Shown: positions 19,919-31,722, counted from the stretch's first letter. The stretch: 64,000 nt of DNA from Dendrophyllia cribrosa (GCA_024195265.1 JAJLRJ010000009.1:32063274-32127273); one strand, 5' to 3'. Notes: generated from the letters alone by a model not told the origin. Translations and numbers: made by a program.

Positions 19919-21194
19919 TGATGAGACACGAAAAAATACTGCAATGATCACCCAAGAAGGCACTCCACTTCTGAAGAAGTTCCAGTAAAGCTGAGATGAC
20001 ACTTCGCCGATCGCACGATCTTCTTCCGATATTTCTAGACCCTTGGATTCATCGGTTTGGTGCACGATTCCTTCACTGCTCAGGTCAGCATTTTCGTCTT
20101 TCGCTCCGGCCTCAAACGCAAAGCTTTCTTTCTCGATCAGTTTTTTATAGAAGGGGTCAACATTTGTATTAAGGAAACCTTCATCTTTTAGCTCAGTGAA
20201 ACGTCCTTTCGCCAACACACGACCCTTGAACATCACAATCACGTTATTGGCTTCCTTTATGTGCTGTTCTTGATGGGAGGTTAGCAATCGCATTTTATGC
20301 CCTAATATGCCTTTGATGCAATTTTCAAAGATATGCTTGCCAACTTTAAAATCCACAGCACTTAAAGGGTCATCAATCAAGTAAAGGTCTGCATCGGCGT
20401 AGGCTGCGCGTGCTAAGCTTACTCTTGCACGCTGACCTCCACTCAGAACTTCACCGCGTTCTCCAACAACCGTTTGGTCACAGCCGGGAAAGTTCTTTAT
20501 GTCTTCTGTTAGGGCGCATGCTTCAATAATTCTGGTGTACTTGGGTTCATTGTATGGCTCACCAAACAAAATGTTGTCCCTTATAGTACCTGAAAAAACC
20601 CAAGGTATTTGAGGCACATAAACTAGGGTCCCATTACAGCTTATGTTGCCGCTTGTGTGCAAGACCTCGCCAGCGATTGCTGAGAGAAGAGTAGACTTTC
20701 CACTGCCTACTGGTCCGGTGATAACTGTCAAACTTTTTGGCGCGGCCGTGAATTCGATGTCTTGCAGAATGTATTCATTTTCTCTCTTGACTTGTTTCTT
20801 CGTCAAACTCAAGATACTTAAAGCAATTTGTTGGTGTAGATCTTTCACGTTTTCAGGTAAGGAAGCAACATGCATTTCATTCCGATGATCTGTAAGTCTG
20901 TTTACAGGACCAATTGAAGGAAAATTATCTAAAAACAGGAACTCTTCTATTCTTGCGAGGGAAACATAAGCGTCATATGTGTCCACAAGACCATAGCACA
21001 AGTGCATGGAAATGCTCATTCTTAGCTGAGTGATAAAAGAGAGAAGCATGAAAACATTAACAGGTGTGAGGGGCTGACCAGTAAGTACAAGAGTGATGAC
21101 AGAGAGCAGGGTCGCTATTGGTGCTGGAATATATTCCAAAGCGGCATTTCCTGACAAAACGGCACTCTTCATACGAATAATGTTGATTTCGTGT
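19919..21194 (-). CDS. ABCC-type transporter, exon for TMD1 end and first nucleotide-binding domain
   Basis: A large 1,276-bp exon on the minus strand; acceptor TTTTTACAG at 21195 and donor GTAAGC after 19919. It encodes the last helices of membrane domain 1. It then encodes a complete ATP-binding domain: Walker A GPVGSGKST (about 20690-20716), Q-loop VPQIPWVFSGTIRDNILFGE, signature LSGGQRARV, Walker B LYLIDDPLSAVD and switch LLTSHQ. A linker and the start of TMD2 follow. The ABCC-specific DPLSAVD and the arrangement point to an MRP4/ABCC4-like exporter. One exon this long is unusual for an animal ABCC gene, suggesting intron loss. Upstream exons for TMD1 are not visible in this window. Confidence 0.88.
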
Positions 21195-22190
21195 CTGTAA
21201 AAAGAAGAGAAATTGAATCTCACTAAATATTATATTAAGTAATAAAATAAATAAATAAATATATAAGATCTATAATGATATATCAAGATAGAGGTGATGT
21301 TACACGGGATGATTTTTAACGACGATGTTTAGTGCATCGTCGTTACTGACTCTCGGAACGAGATTGTCCGCCATGTTGAAATTGAAATTACCCTACTCAT
21401 GCTCAGTCGGTTGAAATTACACTGCTCATGCTCCGTCGGTCAGCCAATAAATTGTCGACTTGAAAAACTCTATCCCAGAGTCCTTCAATCTCGTACCCAG
21501 AGTCCTCAGGTTTCTTGGTCAGCGGGGTGTCATCCCTCGTTCCCCCGTTCCGCTGGACAAGGGTAAAGCGGACTCTGGAAACGATCGGTCGCACGGTCCG
21601 CTTTAGAGCATTTCAGTATCACAGTCAAATCGCTGTGAAATCGTTGTAAAATCGACGTGAACATCACCGCGGTATTTCACAGAAACAAGTTTAAATTTCA
21701 TATTAAATCGCCCTAATTATTCACTGCTAAAATCGTTACTGTCCCATAATGATTTTCAAATTGTATTTATTTTTATATTTTCTTTTCATTTGATTATTTT
21801 AACTGCAGTGGAACCCCATAATACAACCACTAACACGCCGCATAGAGTGTTTTCACTTACGTCATATCAAAATTCAGCAGCATTAAAGAACAGTTTTCGA
21901 TTCCAAAATGTTTATGAAATTGCAGAGAGTTTAAAACTACACAAATAGGCCAAATTTTGATGCGCAAGAGCATTTCGTTCAAGAGTTATAGGCGAACGAG
22001 TATTAGACATTTTTAGTGAGAAATGTATGGAGCGGCCATCTTAGTGCCCCACTTAGGGGCACCGACATGGCGGCCAAAAATTCAAAGTCTTAATTACACC
22101 AAAAATCTCATCACAAAATATTCTATTCACTATAAGTGCCATTAAATCGTCTTATAAGCATCTATAATGTAAAAATAATTTTCAAATGTT
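21195..22190. other. Non-coding region upstream of ABCC exon
   Basis: Probably intron. A short inverted repeat around GATGATTTTTAACGACGATG (about 21308) looks like a MITE remnant. No gene is seen. Confidence 0.4.
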
Positions 22191-22610
22191 TCAATTTTGT
22201 TTATTTTCACAGCTTATCTGAAAAAGCGTGACGAATTGCGTGACACATTTCAAACTTTTATAAATCGGAAGCAAAACACACCGAATGCAAATATGGCCGC
22301 CAGGCAATTTTTTGTTTGGCCAAGTTTTCAGAGAAATTAATGATATCACATAAATAAGTGCTGCTAAGTGTATTATCTTGCAAAGTTTGAGTGTTTTTGG
22401 TTTAACCGTTGCAAAGTTATGGCTCACTGAAATTTTAAGCATTTGTATGAGAAAAGACATTCTATCCTGACTAGCCTCGCTTTCATGTTTTTCCCAACAT
22501 TTGATTGCCTATAACTTTATCATTATTCAATTGCTTTTCTTTTCTTAAGAACCTGTCCAAACAAAAAATTGTTGGACGGCCATATTTGCATTCGGATCCA
22601 CGTACCATGT
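22191..22610 (-). repeat. Palindromic interspersed repeat, copy 1
   Basis: The stretch is an imperfect palindrome: CCGAATGCAAATATGGCCG near 22280 recurs inverted near 22580. A second copy in the opposite direction occupies about 30720-31170. The open frame it contains is conserved only because the repeat is; it lacks protein-like features, so I do not call it a gene. Confidence 0.7.
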
Positions 22611-23280
22611 TAGAAACAGCTTTGTATGATGTATACTTCAGATTTTTGAATTTTTATGACGTCATGTGCAAACACTCTATAAAGTTGGTGGTAGCGACGG
22701 GAGATGAAAACGAAGTATGTTACGCAGGACATTGTGAATTCAACCTTACGAGTCAAACAGGAAGATGGTGATTACCTAATAATCAGGAATAATCAACAAA
22801 ATAAATGGTTGCTTTCTAAAATTTTGTCTGTAGTATCAATTAAGTTTAGGTAACATAAACACTGGAAGTTTCACAATTCCCATCTCCCTGCAGCATGGGC
22901 CTTAATCACGCACCGCCATTTTGTATAAAAACAAAAGATTTACCGCCCAAGCCTCGCAGTGAAAAAGTTGAAAACGAGGTTAAGCGGGGGAAAACAAAGC
23001 ATTTTATTCTCCAGGGAGTCAACATGGCCACCGCGTGATAAAGGCCCATTATTTTGATTTGACATTTTGGTCATTTTGGGTTCCAGTGGTGCCCAATTTT
23101 TCACCATGTGGGAGGGAAATGGTGAATGACCATTTGAACAGGCATTTTCATTAGTTATGGTGGGGGGGGGGGGGGGGGGGGGGGGGTATCAAATTTTTGG
23201 TGGCTGTAGTTCTCCTAGGTTAAATCCCCAGGTCAAGTAGGGATAATAAAATTATTAACCGTTGAAATTCAGTGCAGTCC
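22611..23280. other. Non-coding region with a poly-G tract
   Basis: No supported gene. It includes G25 at 23162-23186, next to the 3' end of the transposase gene. Confidence 0.5.
23162..23186 (+). repeat. Poly-G tract (25 nt)
   Basis: A homopolymer of G. Similar tracts are at 27923, 31205 and (as C) 31634. Confidence 0.9.
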
Positions 23281-24674
23281 TCAGTTACGGGTGGCACCAC
23301 AATTTCGGACATGCTGCAATTGCCAAGGAACTTCTCCCTCAGGACTGTTAAAGTACGATTTAAAGTTATCTCGGGAGCTTCCTGCCTCAAATGTGTATCT
23401 ATTTCCTCCAATTTGGTTGAGAGGTCTAAGTCCCCCTTCATCACAGTTGATTTCACTCCTCCAATCACCAGGAATTATGTTTCCACTGCTGTCTTCACAG
23501 TCCACAAACCCTGCTGGAACGTAGTTAGCATTCTCTGTCAGACGCAGATAGTTGTGAAGGCAAACAGTTGCTTGCACAGCTTTCTCCACCAAATCAACAT
23601 TTGCTCTTATGGCCCTTCTAAAGATTCTCCACTTTGCTGCCAAAATTCCAAACGCATTTTCAATGGTTCGCCTAGCTCTTGACAGCCTGTAGTTATAAAC
23701 GCGTTGCCACTCATCTAGATTTCTGCCGGGATATGGCTTCATAAGCCAGGGTTTCAGTGGGAAAATGTCATCTCCAACAACAACGTAAGGGAGATCTTTG
23801 TCTCCATGGCGGGAAGGGCTTGGGAGGTGCAACTCAGTGGGGTGTTGCTCAAATGTCTGACCAAACAAAGTGTTTGAAAGTACACTGGCATCATTTGTGC
23901 TGCCAAAACCTCCAATGTCCGCGAATGTAAAACAATATTTCGCGTCACAAATTGCCAATAAGACAATACTGTGGAAACCTTTATAATTGTAATAAGTGGA
24001 TCCACCATTTTTCGGGCAGTCCATCATGATATGCTTTCCGTCTATCGCTCCAATGCAATTCGGAAAGTTCCACTCTTCCTCGAATTCTCTGGCAATACGA
24101 AGCCAATCGCTCGTTGTTGACGGCGTCTTAAGATATTGCCCTTTCAGAGCCAGCCATATCCCCTCGCATGTTTCTCTTAACACGTTTGATATTGTGGATC
24201 TCCCAATGCGAAATGAAAATGAATGAGACTGCTGAGAGTCGCCAGTCGCCAAATATCTCAATGTTACCATCAACCTTTCAGCTTCTGAGATTGAGCTCCT
24301 AGACCGGCACGGTTTCTTCGCTATGAGCGGGCCAACAAGAGTTAAAAGATCCTCAAAACGCTCTGGAGACATTCTAGTGAATCTAAAAGTAGACAACAAG
24401 CATTCGCCTTGTAGATCATATAACCAGTTTAAGCACACGAAAATAATAATAAAACAAAACTGATAAAATCCTACCTGAAGAAAAACTCTCTATCGTGAAG
24501 TCGAAGTTCTTGTACTAATGTATGATAAGCTCCTAACTCTTCCCTCTTTTGATAGATCTGCCGAATCCAAAATCTGTGCCTACGTGGTACTCTTCTACCT
24601 CTTCTACGGCGCAAAATTGAAAGAATCAACAGATAGCACGCAACGAGGTTCGCTCTTCGATTAACATCCGCCAT
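23281..24674 (-). CDS. HARBI1-like: PIF/Harbinger transposase (HARBI1-like nuclease), two exons
   Basis: The ATG at 24674 (MADVNRR) opens a basic, Arg-rich N-terminal exon ending at 24475 with donor GTAGG. A 92-bp intron (24383-24474) ends in CTACTTTTAG. Exon 2 runs from 24382 to the stop at 23281-23283, giving about 433 aa. The splice joins in frame across a helix-turn-helix-like FTRMSPERFEDLL block. The DDE nuclease domain follows: first Asp in IGAIDGKHI, second Asp in DIGGFGSTNDASV, Glu in RRTIENAFGIL. It is either a Harbinger transposon gene or a HARBI1-type domesticated copy. The intact frame and intron are notable. No Myb/SANT partner gene is visible nearby. Exon-intron structure is inferred from splice consensus. 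Confidence 0.9.
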
Positions 24675-24709
24675 TTTGTTTGCGAATCTCGCGCCAAAGT
24701 TTTGTTGTC

Positions 24710-24890
24710 GGGCCCAGGAATGCCGTGAGCTTCCACTCTTTGGGACGATCGAGGCGATCATTTGGAAACCAGCGATCGCCCCAATCGTCCCAATCGTCCC
24801 GATCGCTTGAACATTTTTTGAGACGACTGGGACGATCGGGACGATCCGGACGATCATATGGAAACCAGGCTTTATGCGGATCATTACTTA
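24710..24890. repeat. GGACGATC-rich subterminal repeat beside the transposase
   Basis: Many direct and inverted copies of GGGACGATC and ATCGTCCC occur here, ending at GGAAACCAGGCTT. The CCTGGTTT-type end resembles the MITE at 63187. It may be the 5' terminal region of the Harbinger element with transposase-binding repeats; the other end was not found. Confidence 0.5.
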
Positions 24891-25258
24891 ATAACTGATT
24901 AATCAACACGCCTTGCTAATAGGGTTTGTATCTGAAAATTCTAAAAAAAAACGTAGACTGGGATAATCTCTTTACAGTGTCTACATGGCATAGCGTTCTA
25001 TAGGTCTAACCCAATCTGCGTGACTCTATTGAATTAGTTGACTCGCGTGACTGAAAAAAATCACGCGAGTTAAAAAACAAACGTTCGCAATGAAAATTTT
25101 AATTCATTTTACAGTTGTATAATTTAATTTAAGAAAACTCTTATTAAACTTGCGATGGCTTGATGGAAAATGTTCAGATTTATATCATATAAGCGTGTAT
25201 TTTTATCGGTTAACCACGCTGCTCAATGTAGCTGAAATTTGTAGAATCTGTCGGACGG

Positions 25259-25432
25259 TTATGAGATGCTAATGAGATGCTAATGAGATGCTAATGAGAT
25301 GCTAATGAGATGCTAATGAGATGCTAATGAGATGCTAATGAGATACTAATGAGATGCTAATGAGATGCTAATGAGATACTAATGAGATGCTAATGAGATG
25401 CTAATGAGATGCTAATGAGATGCTAATGAGAT
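25259..25432. repeat. 11-bp tandem array, about 16 copies
   Basis: The unit AATGAGATGCT is repeated about 16 times almost perfectly; two units carry ATACT instead of ATGCT. It is a minisatellite in non-coding DNA. Confidence 0.95.
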
Positions 25433-25679
25433 GTACTCGCTCCTGATTGGTCGACGTAAATGTTGATCGCCTTCAACTACTGACGGTTTCGACAAACAAT
25501 TGGGCATTATGCAAAATAAAAGCAATTATGAAGTCCACAGTATTAGCAAATATTCATGCAACTGAATATTTGGGAAGGAATTACCGTGGTTAAAATAGAA
25601 AACCCAAATAGAATCCAAACACAAGGACTTTCTCTTTAAACCAAAAATCTAGAAATTCAGCTACATTTCTGTCCCTGTT

Positions 25680-26230
25680 GGCGCATCGTGTTTTGTTATA
25701 TTTACAGACGGGTTAGCTCTATTTCTTCATAATACAAACGATCGAGCATAAAATTCAGTACTAACTTTGGCAATTTCTAGTACATAAAAAAGGAAATTTG
25801 CAGGTTTGATGTCAACTATACAACTTCCGCCTTAGTTTTTTCTCGAGATCATATATTATGTCACAGAACCGAACGTAAATGAACAACAAATAATTGAGTT
25901 TGTCGCTATTGTATTGCCAATTCTTGTTGAAGGTACGAAAATTATATTCCTACTCTTTAACTAGAAATTATAAAGGTAATAGAATACAAAGTTTTGTATT
26001 TTGTACTTACCACGGCGCTTCTTATTCTGCAAACAGCTGAATTAACTTTATTTATTCCGGGAATTTTCCCCACATTCCGTGAAACCGAAAGCCGTTTATC
26101 ATATTTCACGGTGTCATACGTTGAAAATAGAATACGAAATTTTATGGTGACGTTATTTGCATAATATTTTCTTTTTTAATTCATCAAAATAATAATTTGA
26201 AACGACAGGAAAATATAGAATATATTTTTT
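25680..26230. repeat. Segmental duplication, copy 1
   Basis: Blocks here (for example ACAGACGGGTTAGCT near 25705 and the stretch 25870-26150) recur in the same order at 30185-30200 and 31870-32240, where other repeats have been inserted between them. Both copies keep a 16-bp segment between a CAG and a GTAAGT on the minus strand. Confidence 0.6.
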
Positions 26231-26536
26231 ATCCTTGGTTTAACTTTTATTTTCCATTGTTCTTTTCTATGTTATTATATGATAATGAATAGAAAGTAAA
26301 GGAACATGAAAATCGAACTAAGGATAAAATTGAACTGCAATGAAGCAAAAAGCTGCGAAAGGCATACATTTTGGCCGTGTTTTCACGAGCGATTTTTCAA
26401 GTCGCTGAGCAAAAAAAACAGTTGCTTGTCCATCTTGCTTAAAGTCAAGCGAGTCAGCGAACTTCAGTAGAATTCTCATTAATGGCACATTTCGTGACTT
26501 TGCAACCACACTCCCCGGAACAAGTCGATTAAATCA

Positions 26537-26874
26537 GGGGTGCTTACCATTAAGCCAAGAAAACCAGTATTTTCGGTTGGAAAGCAAATGGTAAGGTTGA
26601 TTTTTCGAGAATTCCGGTTGGAACAAGTGGACAACCTTCAGAGGTTGTCCCGCGATTCTGATTGGGACAATTCGACTGGAATTTTCCTTACCGATTGAAT
26701 TTAGAAAAAATTCAAATCGCTAAATCGAGTTAACGGTCTGGGTACCAGGACGGAGAAATGGAAAATTTAAATGGTAAGTGCAATCTCGTCGGTTGGTCAG
26801 TAAATTTGGAAAATCGCTTACCATTATGTAACGGTCATCCCAACCGGTTTTTTCCTACAAATGGTAAGCACCCC
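26537..26874. mobile_element. MITE with GGGGTGCTTACCATT ends
   Basis: A 338-bp segment with inverted termini GGGGTGCTTACCATT and AATGGTAAGCACCCC. Internal copies of AATGGTAAG also occur. Non-coding. Confidence 0.75.
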
Positions 26875-27500
26875 AGGTCGCTTAAACTTGTCGGCAATTA
26901 ATTTCGGCCAATCACATTTCGCCAGCGTTCAAACAACCGATAAGGGCATGTCAGAGGTGTTATAATTTGCATTTGCCGCGAATATTTCAATCTTCTGACA
27001 TCCCCTGAAAGAAACAGGCTTCGAATCTTCTTAGTCCTACTTCGAATAGCAAGCAACTTGAGCCTTTGCTGAAACCTTCTCCTCCATCGATCCTGGAACA
27101 AGCGCGATAGCACACCAATAAACATAACAATCATAAATTTGCCAGCGTCTCTGTTTCCCGCCGTCTTTCTTGTTATTCCGCGAATAACAAGGGACAAACA
27201 TCAAGGGTGCGTTCCTTTGGTCGAATCCAAAAACGGATTTGTAAGGAAGGGTTCTTCGGATTTGCGATTTTCAAAGAAACGCCAAATCCAGAAAAGGATT
27301 TGTGTCGTGTGACAGCAATAGAGAACACTAAGAGCATGAAGAATTGTGCACAGCTCGGGGTATATATGCTTGACTGTTGTTGAGTAACTCATGGGTGACA
27401 TAAAACAAAGCAACGAAAGGTATAAAACATTTGCAACAGAGTGTAAGACTACATAAACAACGGTAGAAAACAAAGAAAAAAGTCACCAGTACACATCCTC
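26875..27500. other. Non-coding host sequence
   Basis: No supported gene or recognisable repeat. Confidence 0.4.
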
Positions 27501-27509
27501 GTATATTTG

Positions 27510-27607
27510 CAACCTCGTTCCCAGGGTCTCTCATCTTCCCGCTCCCTGGAGCGAGAGAGGAGAGACCTCTCTCCTCGGGAAGATGAGAGACCCTGGAAAC
27601 GAGGTTA
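27510..27607. mobile_element. 98-bp Mutator-type MITE
   Basis: An almost perfect hairpin, CAACCTCGTTCCCAGGG to CCCTGGAAACGAGGTTA, flanked by the perfect 9-bp direct repeat GTATATTTG (27501-27509 and 27608-27616). The ends match the large foldback element in the integrase. Confidence 0.9.
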
Positions 27608-27922
27608 GTATATTTGCTGGTGTTAAAAAACGCCACAAGGGCAAAGAAAGTTTTTATTTGCTCTAAACTATTGGCTTTTTAAAAGAAAATTAAACAAACA
27701 TCTACCTTTCGTAGTCTTTGGTACAAAAAAGGGCGCCAAGAGCTGCTTTGCACACCAAGATATGTCATATATTTCTTATCAATTGTTATCAGTCATTTAT
27801 TTTATAGCGAGCTTCAGTAACTGTTTAGTGCGTAGCAACCCGCCACGATTAACTCTAGTTACAGTTTTCCGTCGCACTTTCTTTGCTTTTTACTGTAAGG
27901 GACGGACCATTAGAAAAGTGAT

Positions 27923-28030
27923 GGGGGGGGGGGGGGGGGGGGGGGGGGGAACAAAAAAAAATTCGTGCAAGGGAAAATGCCAGGAAAAAAAATTCGTGCA
28001 CAGTTCAAGGCAAAGAAAAAAAATTCATGC
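27923..28030 (+). repeat. Poly-G tract followed by AAATTCGTGCA repeats
   Basis: G27 at 27923-27949 is followed by three copies of an A-run plus TTCGTGCA or TTCATGCA. Related AAATTCGTGCA segments are at about 30070-30120 and 30450. These are probably ends of one repeat family. Confidence 0.7.
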
Positions 28031-28473
28031 AGAAGGAGAAGTCCTATTGTAGTTGTTATTTAATATAGTATTATAAAGGTGACAGGCCAAACACGACTCC
28101 CGCTAGTCGCAAAATGTGTAAAGAAGCCTTTAGAAATGCTTTCCCAAGAAGGTCTACGAGATATTTGTTCCCTTTAGATCACCAATATAGAATTGTGACT
28201 AGTCACTATTATTTCTGTCTCAGTTTTGCATGCTCGATATGTATTGTATGACTCTTTGATGATCTTTGGGATAAAATCTCTTAAGTGACAGGAGATTTTC
28301 ATGCTGTGTAGCCATTTATGGAATTATTGTTTCTCTATGCCTTGGTTATGCTAGCTCTCTTGGCATATGTTAGGGCTTTTTTGGCTAACTTTTGTTGCAA
28401 GATATGTAGTGATCGGTTGCAGTTTTTGTTATTGTTATGAATATGCTAGGATCAGTCAATCTCTCAGCCCGTG

Positions 28474-28627
28474 CAGGGGCGTAGCTACCTGTACGCACGT
28501 ACACACGTGCGTACCTGAAAAAGTCGGGAAAAAGAAAAATTTGGGACTTGAGGGTGGGGGAGGAGGTAGGGGGAGTGTTTGGAAATTGATTGTGCGTACC
28601 TCTGAAAAATTCCTGGCTACGCCCCTG
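28474..28627. mobile_element. MITE with CAGGGGCGTAGC ends
   Basis: The termini are CAGGGGCGTAGCTA and TGGCTACGCCCCTG, with CCGTG directly repeated on both sides. Non-coding; hAT-like style is a guess. Confidence 0.75.
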
Positions 28628-28769
28628 CCGTGATTTAGTGTCAAAGTCTGCGGTGTGCAAGACTTGTGAGAAGAAAGTGGATCTTTATCACGGATGTAGG
28701 CGTCTAAGATCAAAGTCTGAAGCTGCCGTGTCTCTATTGGAATCATGACTTCTTGCAGTTTATGTTTTA

Positions 28770-29041
28770 CAGTGGCGGATCCAGGGGGAGGGTCGGGGGG
28801 GTCCGGAACCCCCCTTTCAGACCTGTGTCTCCCTTGTGGTTCATAAAAATAATAGAATAAAATTGTTTTATACGTAGTTGTTTCACCTCCACCAATTGCT
28901 GATTGTCAATTTTTTTACTTAACAAACGCTTTTCGAGTTTCAGGAGTGCTGGAAAAGGCGTTTCAGAGGGTAAAATTGGAAAAATTTCCGGGCAGGCATG
29001 AACCCGGACCCCCCTTTCAGAAATCCCTGGATCCGCCTCTG
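28770..29041. mobile_element. MITE with CAGTGGCGGATCCAGGG ends
   Basis: The termini are CAGTGGCGGATCCAGGG and CCCTGGATCCGCCTCTG, with an inner inverted repeat around CCCCCCTTTCAGA. TTTTA is repeated on both sides. Non-coding. Confidence 0.8.
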
Positions 29042-29357
29042 TTTTAGCTCCTTGTTTTATATATAGTTCTGTTTCTGAGAAGTGTTTCTTGGAGCTTGAA
29101 GAACCTCCGTTGTTTCATCATGGCGTTATTGCATCCCGACATGGCTTGAACAGATATGGTGATCTGTATTGAAAATCTTACGGATGCTAGTGAATTCTTA
29201 CGTTTTTCTTAAGCAAGACTCGAGTTTCGGTTCTTAGGTGAACCTCATCAGTTGCTCCCATAAGTAACTGTCTCGCGGAATAATATGAAATTATTCCGTT
29301 AATTGTACATGAAATGTTTGCCGCTTTTGTACTCTTGGGAAGAATCGAATGTTCCGT

Positions 29358-29995
29358 TTTCTCATTGGCTTGTTTAATTGAACCAATAGCATTGGTGTAG
29401 TTTCGATCCGACGTTAAGTTGTGTTTCTTTCTGAGGCTTTATTCTTAATTTCATAGCATGTATGATATTTTCTGACACAAAGAACAGTTTTTTTCGTGTT
29501 GTAGAGAGGAGGTCTCGTGTATGTCTCAATGAATTCAAGATACACTGCATATTTTTTCTACAACAGGCGTGTAATTCTGGTGTCAAGTTGTGTTTGCTTC
29601 ATGCGCTCCATAATAGGATATAGTCTTATGCAACGTAGCGGACTATTCCTAATATATATTTTTCAAATATACGTATATTTCTCATTGGCTTGTTTAATTG
29701 AACCAATAGCATTGGTGTAGTTTCGATCCGACGTTAAGTTGTGTTTCTTTCTGAGGCTTTATTCTTAATTTCATAGCATGTATGATATTTTCTGACACAA
29801 AGAACAGTTTTTTTCGTGTTGTAGAGAGGAGGTCTCGTGTATGTCTCAATGAATTCAAGATACACTGCATATTTTTTCTACAACAGGCGTGTAATTCTGG
29901 TGTCAAGTTGTGTTTGCTTCATGCGCTCCATAATAGGATATAGTCTTATGCAACGTAGCGGACTATTCCTAATATATATTTTTCAAATATACGTA
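29358..29995. repeat. Perfect tandem duplication, about 320 bp
   Basis: Bases 29358-29677 and 29678-29995 are the same sequence with a period of 320 and no difference that I found. The contained short frames are duplicated with it and are not genes. Confidence 0.92.
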
Positions 29996-30719
29996 ATGGT
30001 CAAAAATGGTTTTTAAGTATTACACCTTTTTTTAAGTAGTAAATGAAAAACAAAGCAATAATTGTCTGAAAAAAAAATTCGTGCAGAGGGTTTCACCTGC
30101 AAAAAAAAATCCTGCACAAGCAAATCCTGTTCCTGTTAGAATTTTTTCATTTTCTATTCAACACTCTACCGGCATCGAGTTTCGCTACAGACGGGTTAGC
30201 TGTAGCCTGTAAGTAGGCTCATTTTAGAGAGAATTGTGTTAGAAAGAAATCGGCGAGAGAAGCCAGCGAACCGAGCGCTGTCGCGGTCTGGGGCGAGGAG
30301 AGGGCGGCGAGACTGCGCTCAGTTAACTCCGCTCACCAATCTTTTGTAACCCAATACCCACTAAAGGATCCTGTTCAGAAGTCAGGTTAGGGATGGGCCA
30401 TTTTATTTTTGAAGGGGGAGGGATGGGCAATTACCAAAAAGTAGAGAAAAAAATTCGTGCACAGGGCGCCAAAGAAAAGAAAAGCATGGAACAATCTCGA
30501 AAAAACAATCTTGCTCAGCCTCAAGACGGAAATACTAAATTTTCCTTATCTTATTTTCATGTCATATCACCAATTGCCACCAAATAAACAACTTAAATAA
30601 ACAAAGACAATTCTATAGAACAAAACAGCAGCAATAGTTTGGAGATAACGTGCAGGATTGCAAGGATGAAAATGGATTACAGTTCATCAAATTAGATTTC
30701 TTGTCCGCCTGTTGTCAAA

Positions 30720-31170
30720 AAATCAAAAGCACCGAATGCAAATATGGCCGTCCAACATTTTTTTGTTTGGACAGGTTCTCAAGAAAAGAAGAGCAATTGA
30801 ATAATGATAAAGATCAGGTCAAAATAAATCACTGTGTGCATTTTCAAGGCCATATTCGTACTTTAGGAGAAGTTATAGGCAATCAAATTTTGGGAAAAAC
30901 ATGAAAGCGAGGCTAGTCAGGATAGATTGTCTTTTCTCATACAAATGCTTAAAATTTCAGTGAGCCATAACTTTGCAACCGTTAAACCAAAAACACTCAA
31001 ACTTTGCAAGATGATATACTTAGCAGCACTTGTTTGCGTGATATCATTCGTTTCTCTGAAAACTTGGCCAAACAAAAAATTGCCTGGCGGCCATATTTGC
31101 ATTCGGTGTGTTTTGCTTCCGATTTATAAAAGTTTGAAATGTGTCACGCAATTCGTCACGCTTTTTCATC
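30720..31170 (+). repeat. Palindromic interspersed repeat, copy 2
   Basis: It matches 22191-22610 in the opposite direction, with CCGAATGCAAATATGGCCG at one end and its inverted partner at the other. Confidence 0.7.
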
Positions 31171-31201
31171 ACTTTTGGCAATTTTTCCTTCCTATTTCAA
31201 G

Positions 31202-31632
31202 CCCGGGGGGGGGGGGGGGGGGGGGGGGGGTACTCCCTATAATGGGCTATACGGGGATGCTCCGCCCGAAAGGGGTACCTTTTTGAGGCTGGAGGTATAT
31301 GAAAGGGTAGGGATTTCACGAGTTGAAATATATGAAAGGGTAGGGATTTAACGAAGAATAGGAACGGTTAGCGAAAACACGAGTTGAAGCATAAAAAGGG
31401 TAGGGAAAACTGCCATTTAAGTATTATAAAAACGGTCGTTCAAAATATATCAAACATAAGCACGTAAAGGCTAAGTGAAAGGGGTATCATTTTCAATGAA
31501 AGGTATATGAAAGGGGTACCATTTTCAATGAAAGGTATATGAAAGGGGTACCTTTTCTGTCAAAAACGGTATATGAAAGGGTAAGGGTATGGACTTTGGG
31601 GCGGAGCATCCCCGTACAAAACTTTGTTGAGT

Positions 31633-31706
<74 letters not shown>

Positions 31707-31714
31707 GATTTGGG
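31202..31714. mobile_element. Non-autonomous element bounded by poly-G and poly-C
   Basis: It begins CCC then G26 (31205-31230) and ends with C71 (31634-31704) and CGGGATTTGGG. Inside the homopolymers, inverted copies of CGGGGATGCTCCGCCC face each other near 31250 and 31605. In between are repeats of TATATGAAAGGG(G)TA. An 8-bp direct repeat ATTTCAAG flanks it (31194-31201 and 31715-31722), a length typical of hAT elements. Confidence 0.75.
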
Positions 31715-31722
31715 ATTTCAAG

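Noticed and set aside
22191..22460. 89-aa frame repeated at 30927-31286
   Set aside because: The conservation is that of an interspersed palindromic repeat; the peptide has no domain and differs in length between copies.
25259..25432. CRISPR-like array
   Set aside because: The units are contiguous with no spacers; it is a minisatellite.
29374..29906. Two identical 70-aa frames
   Set aside because: They are products of the perfect tandem duplication and have no protein-like features.
29358..29995. Pair of LTRs of a solo retroelement
   Set aside because: The copies abut with no internal region or TG/CA ends.
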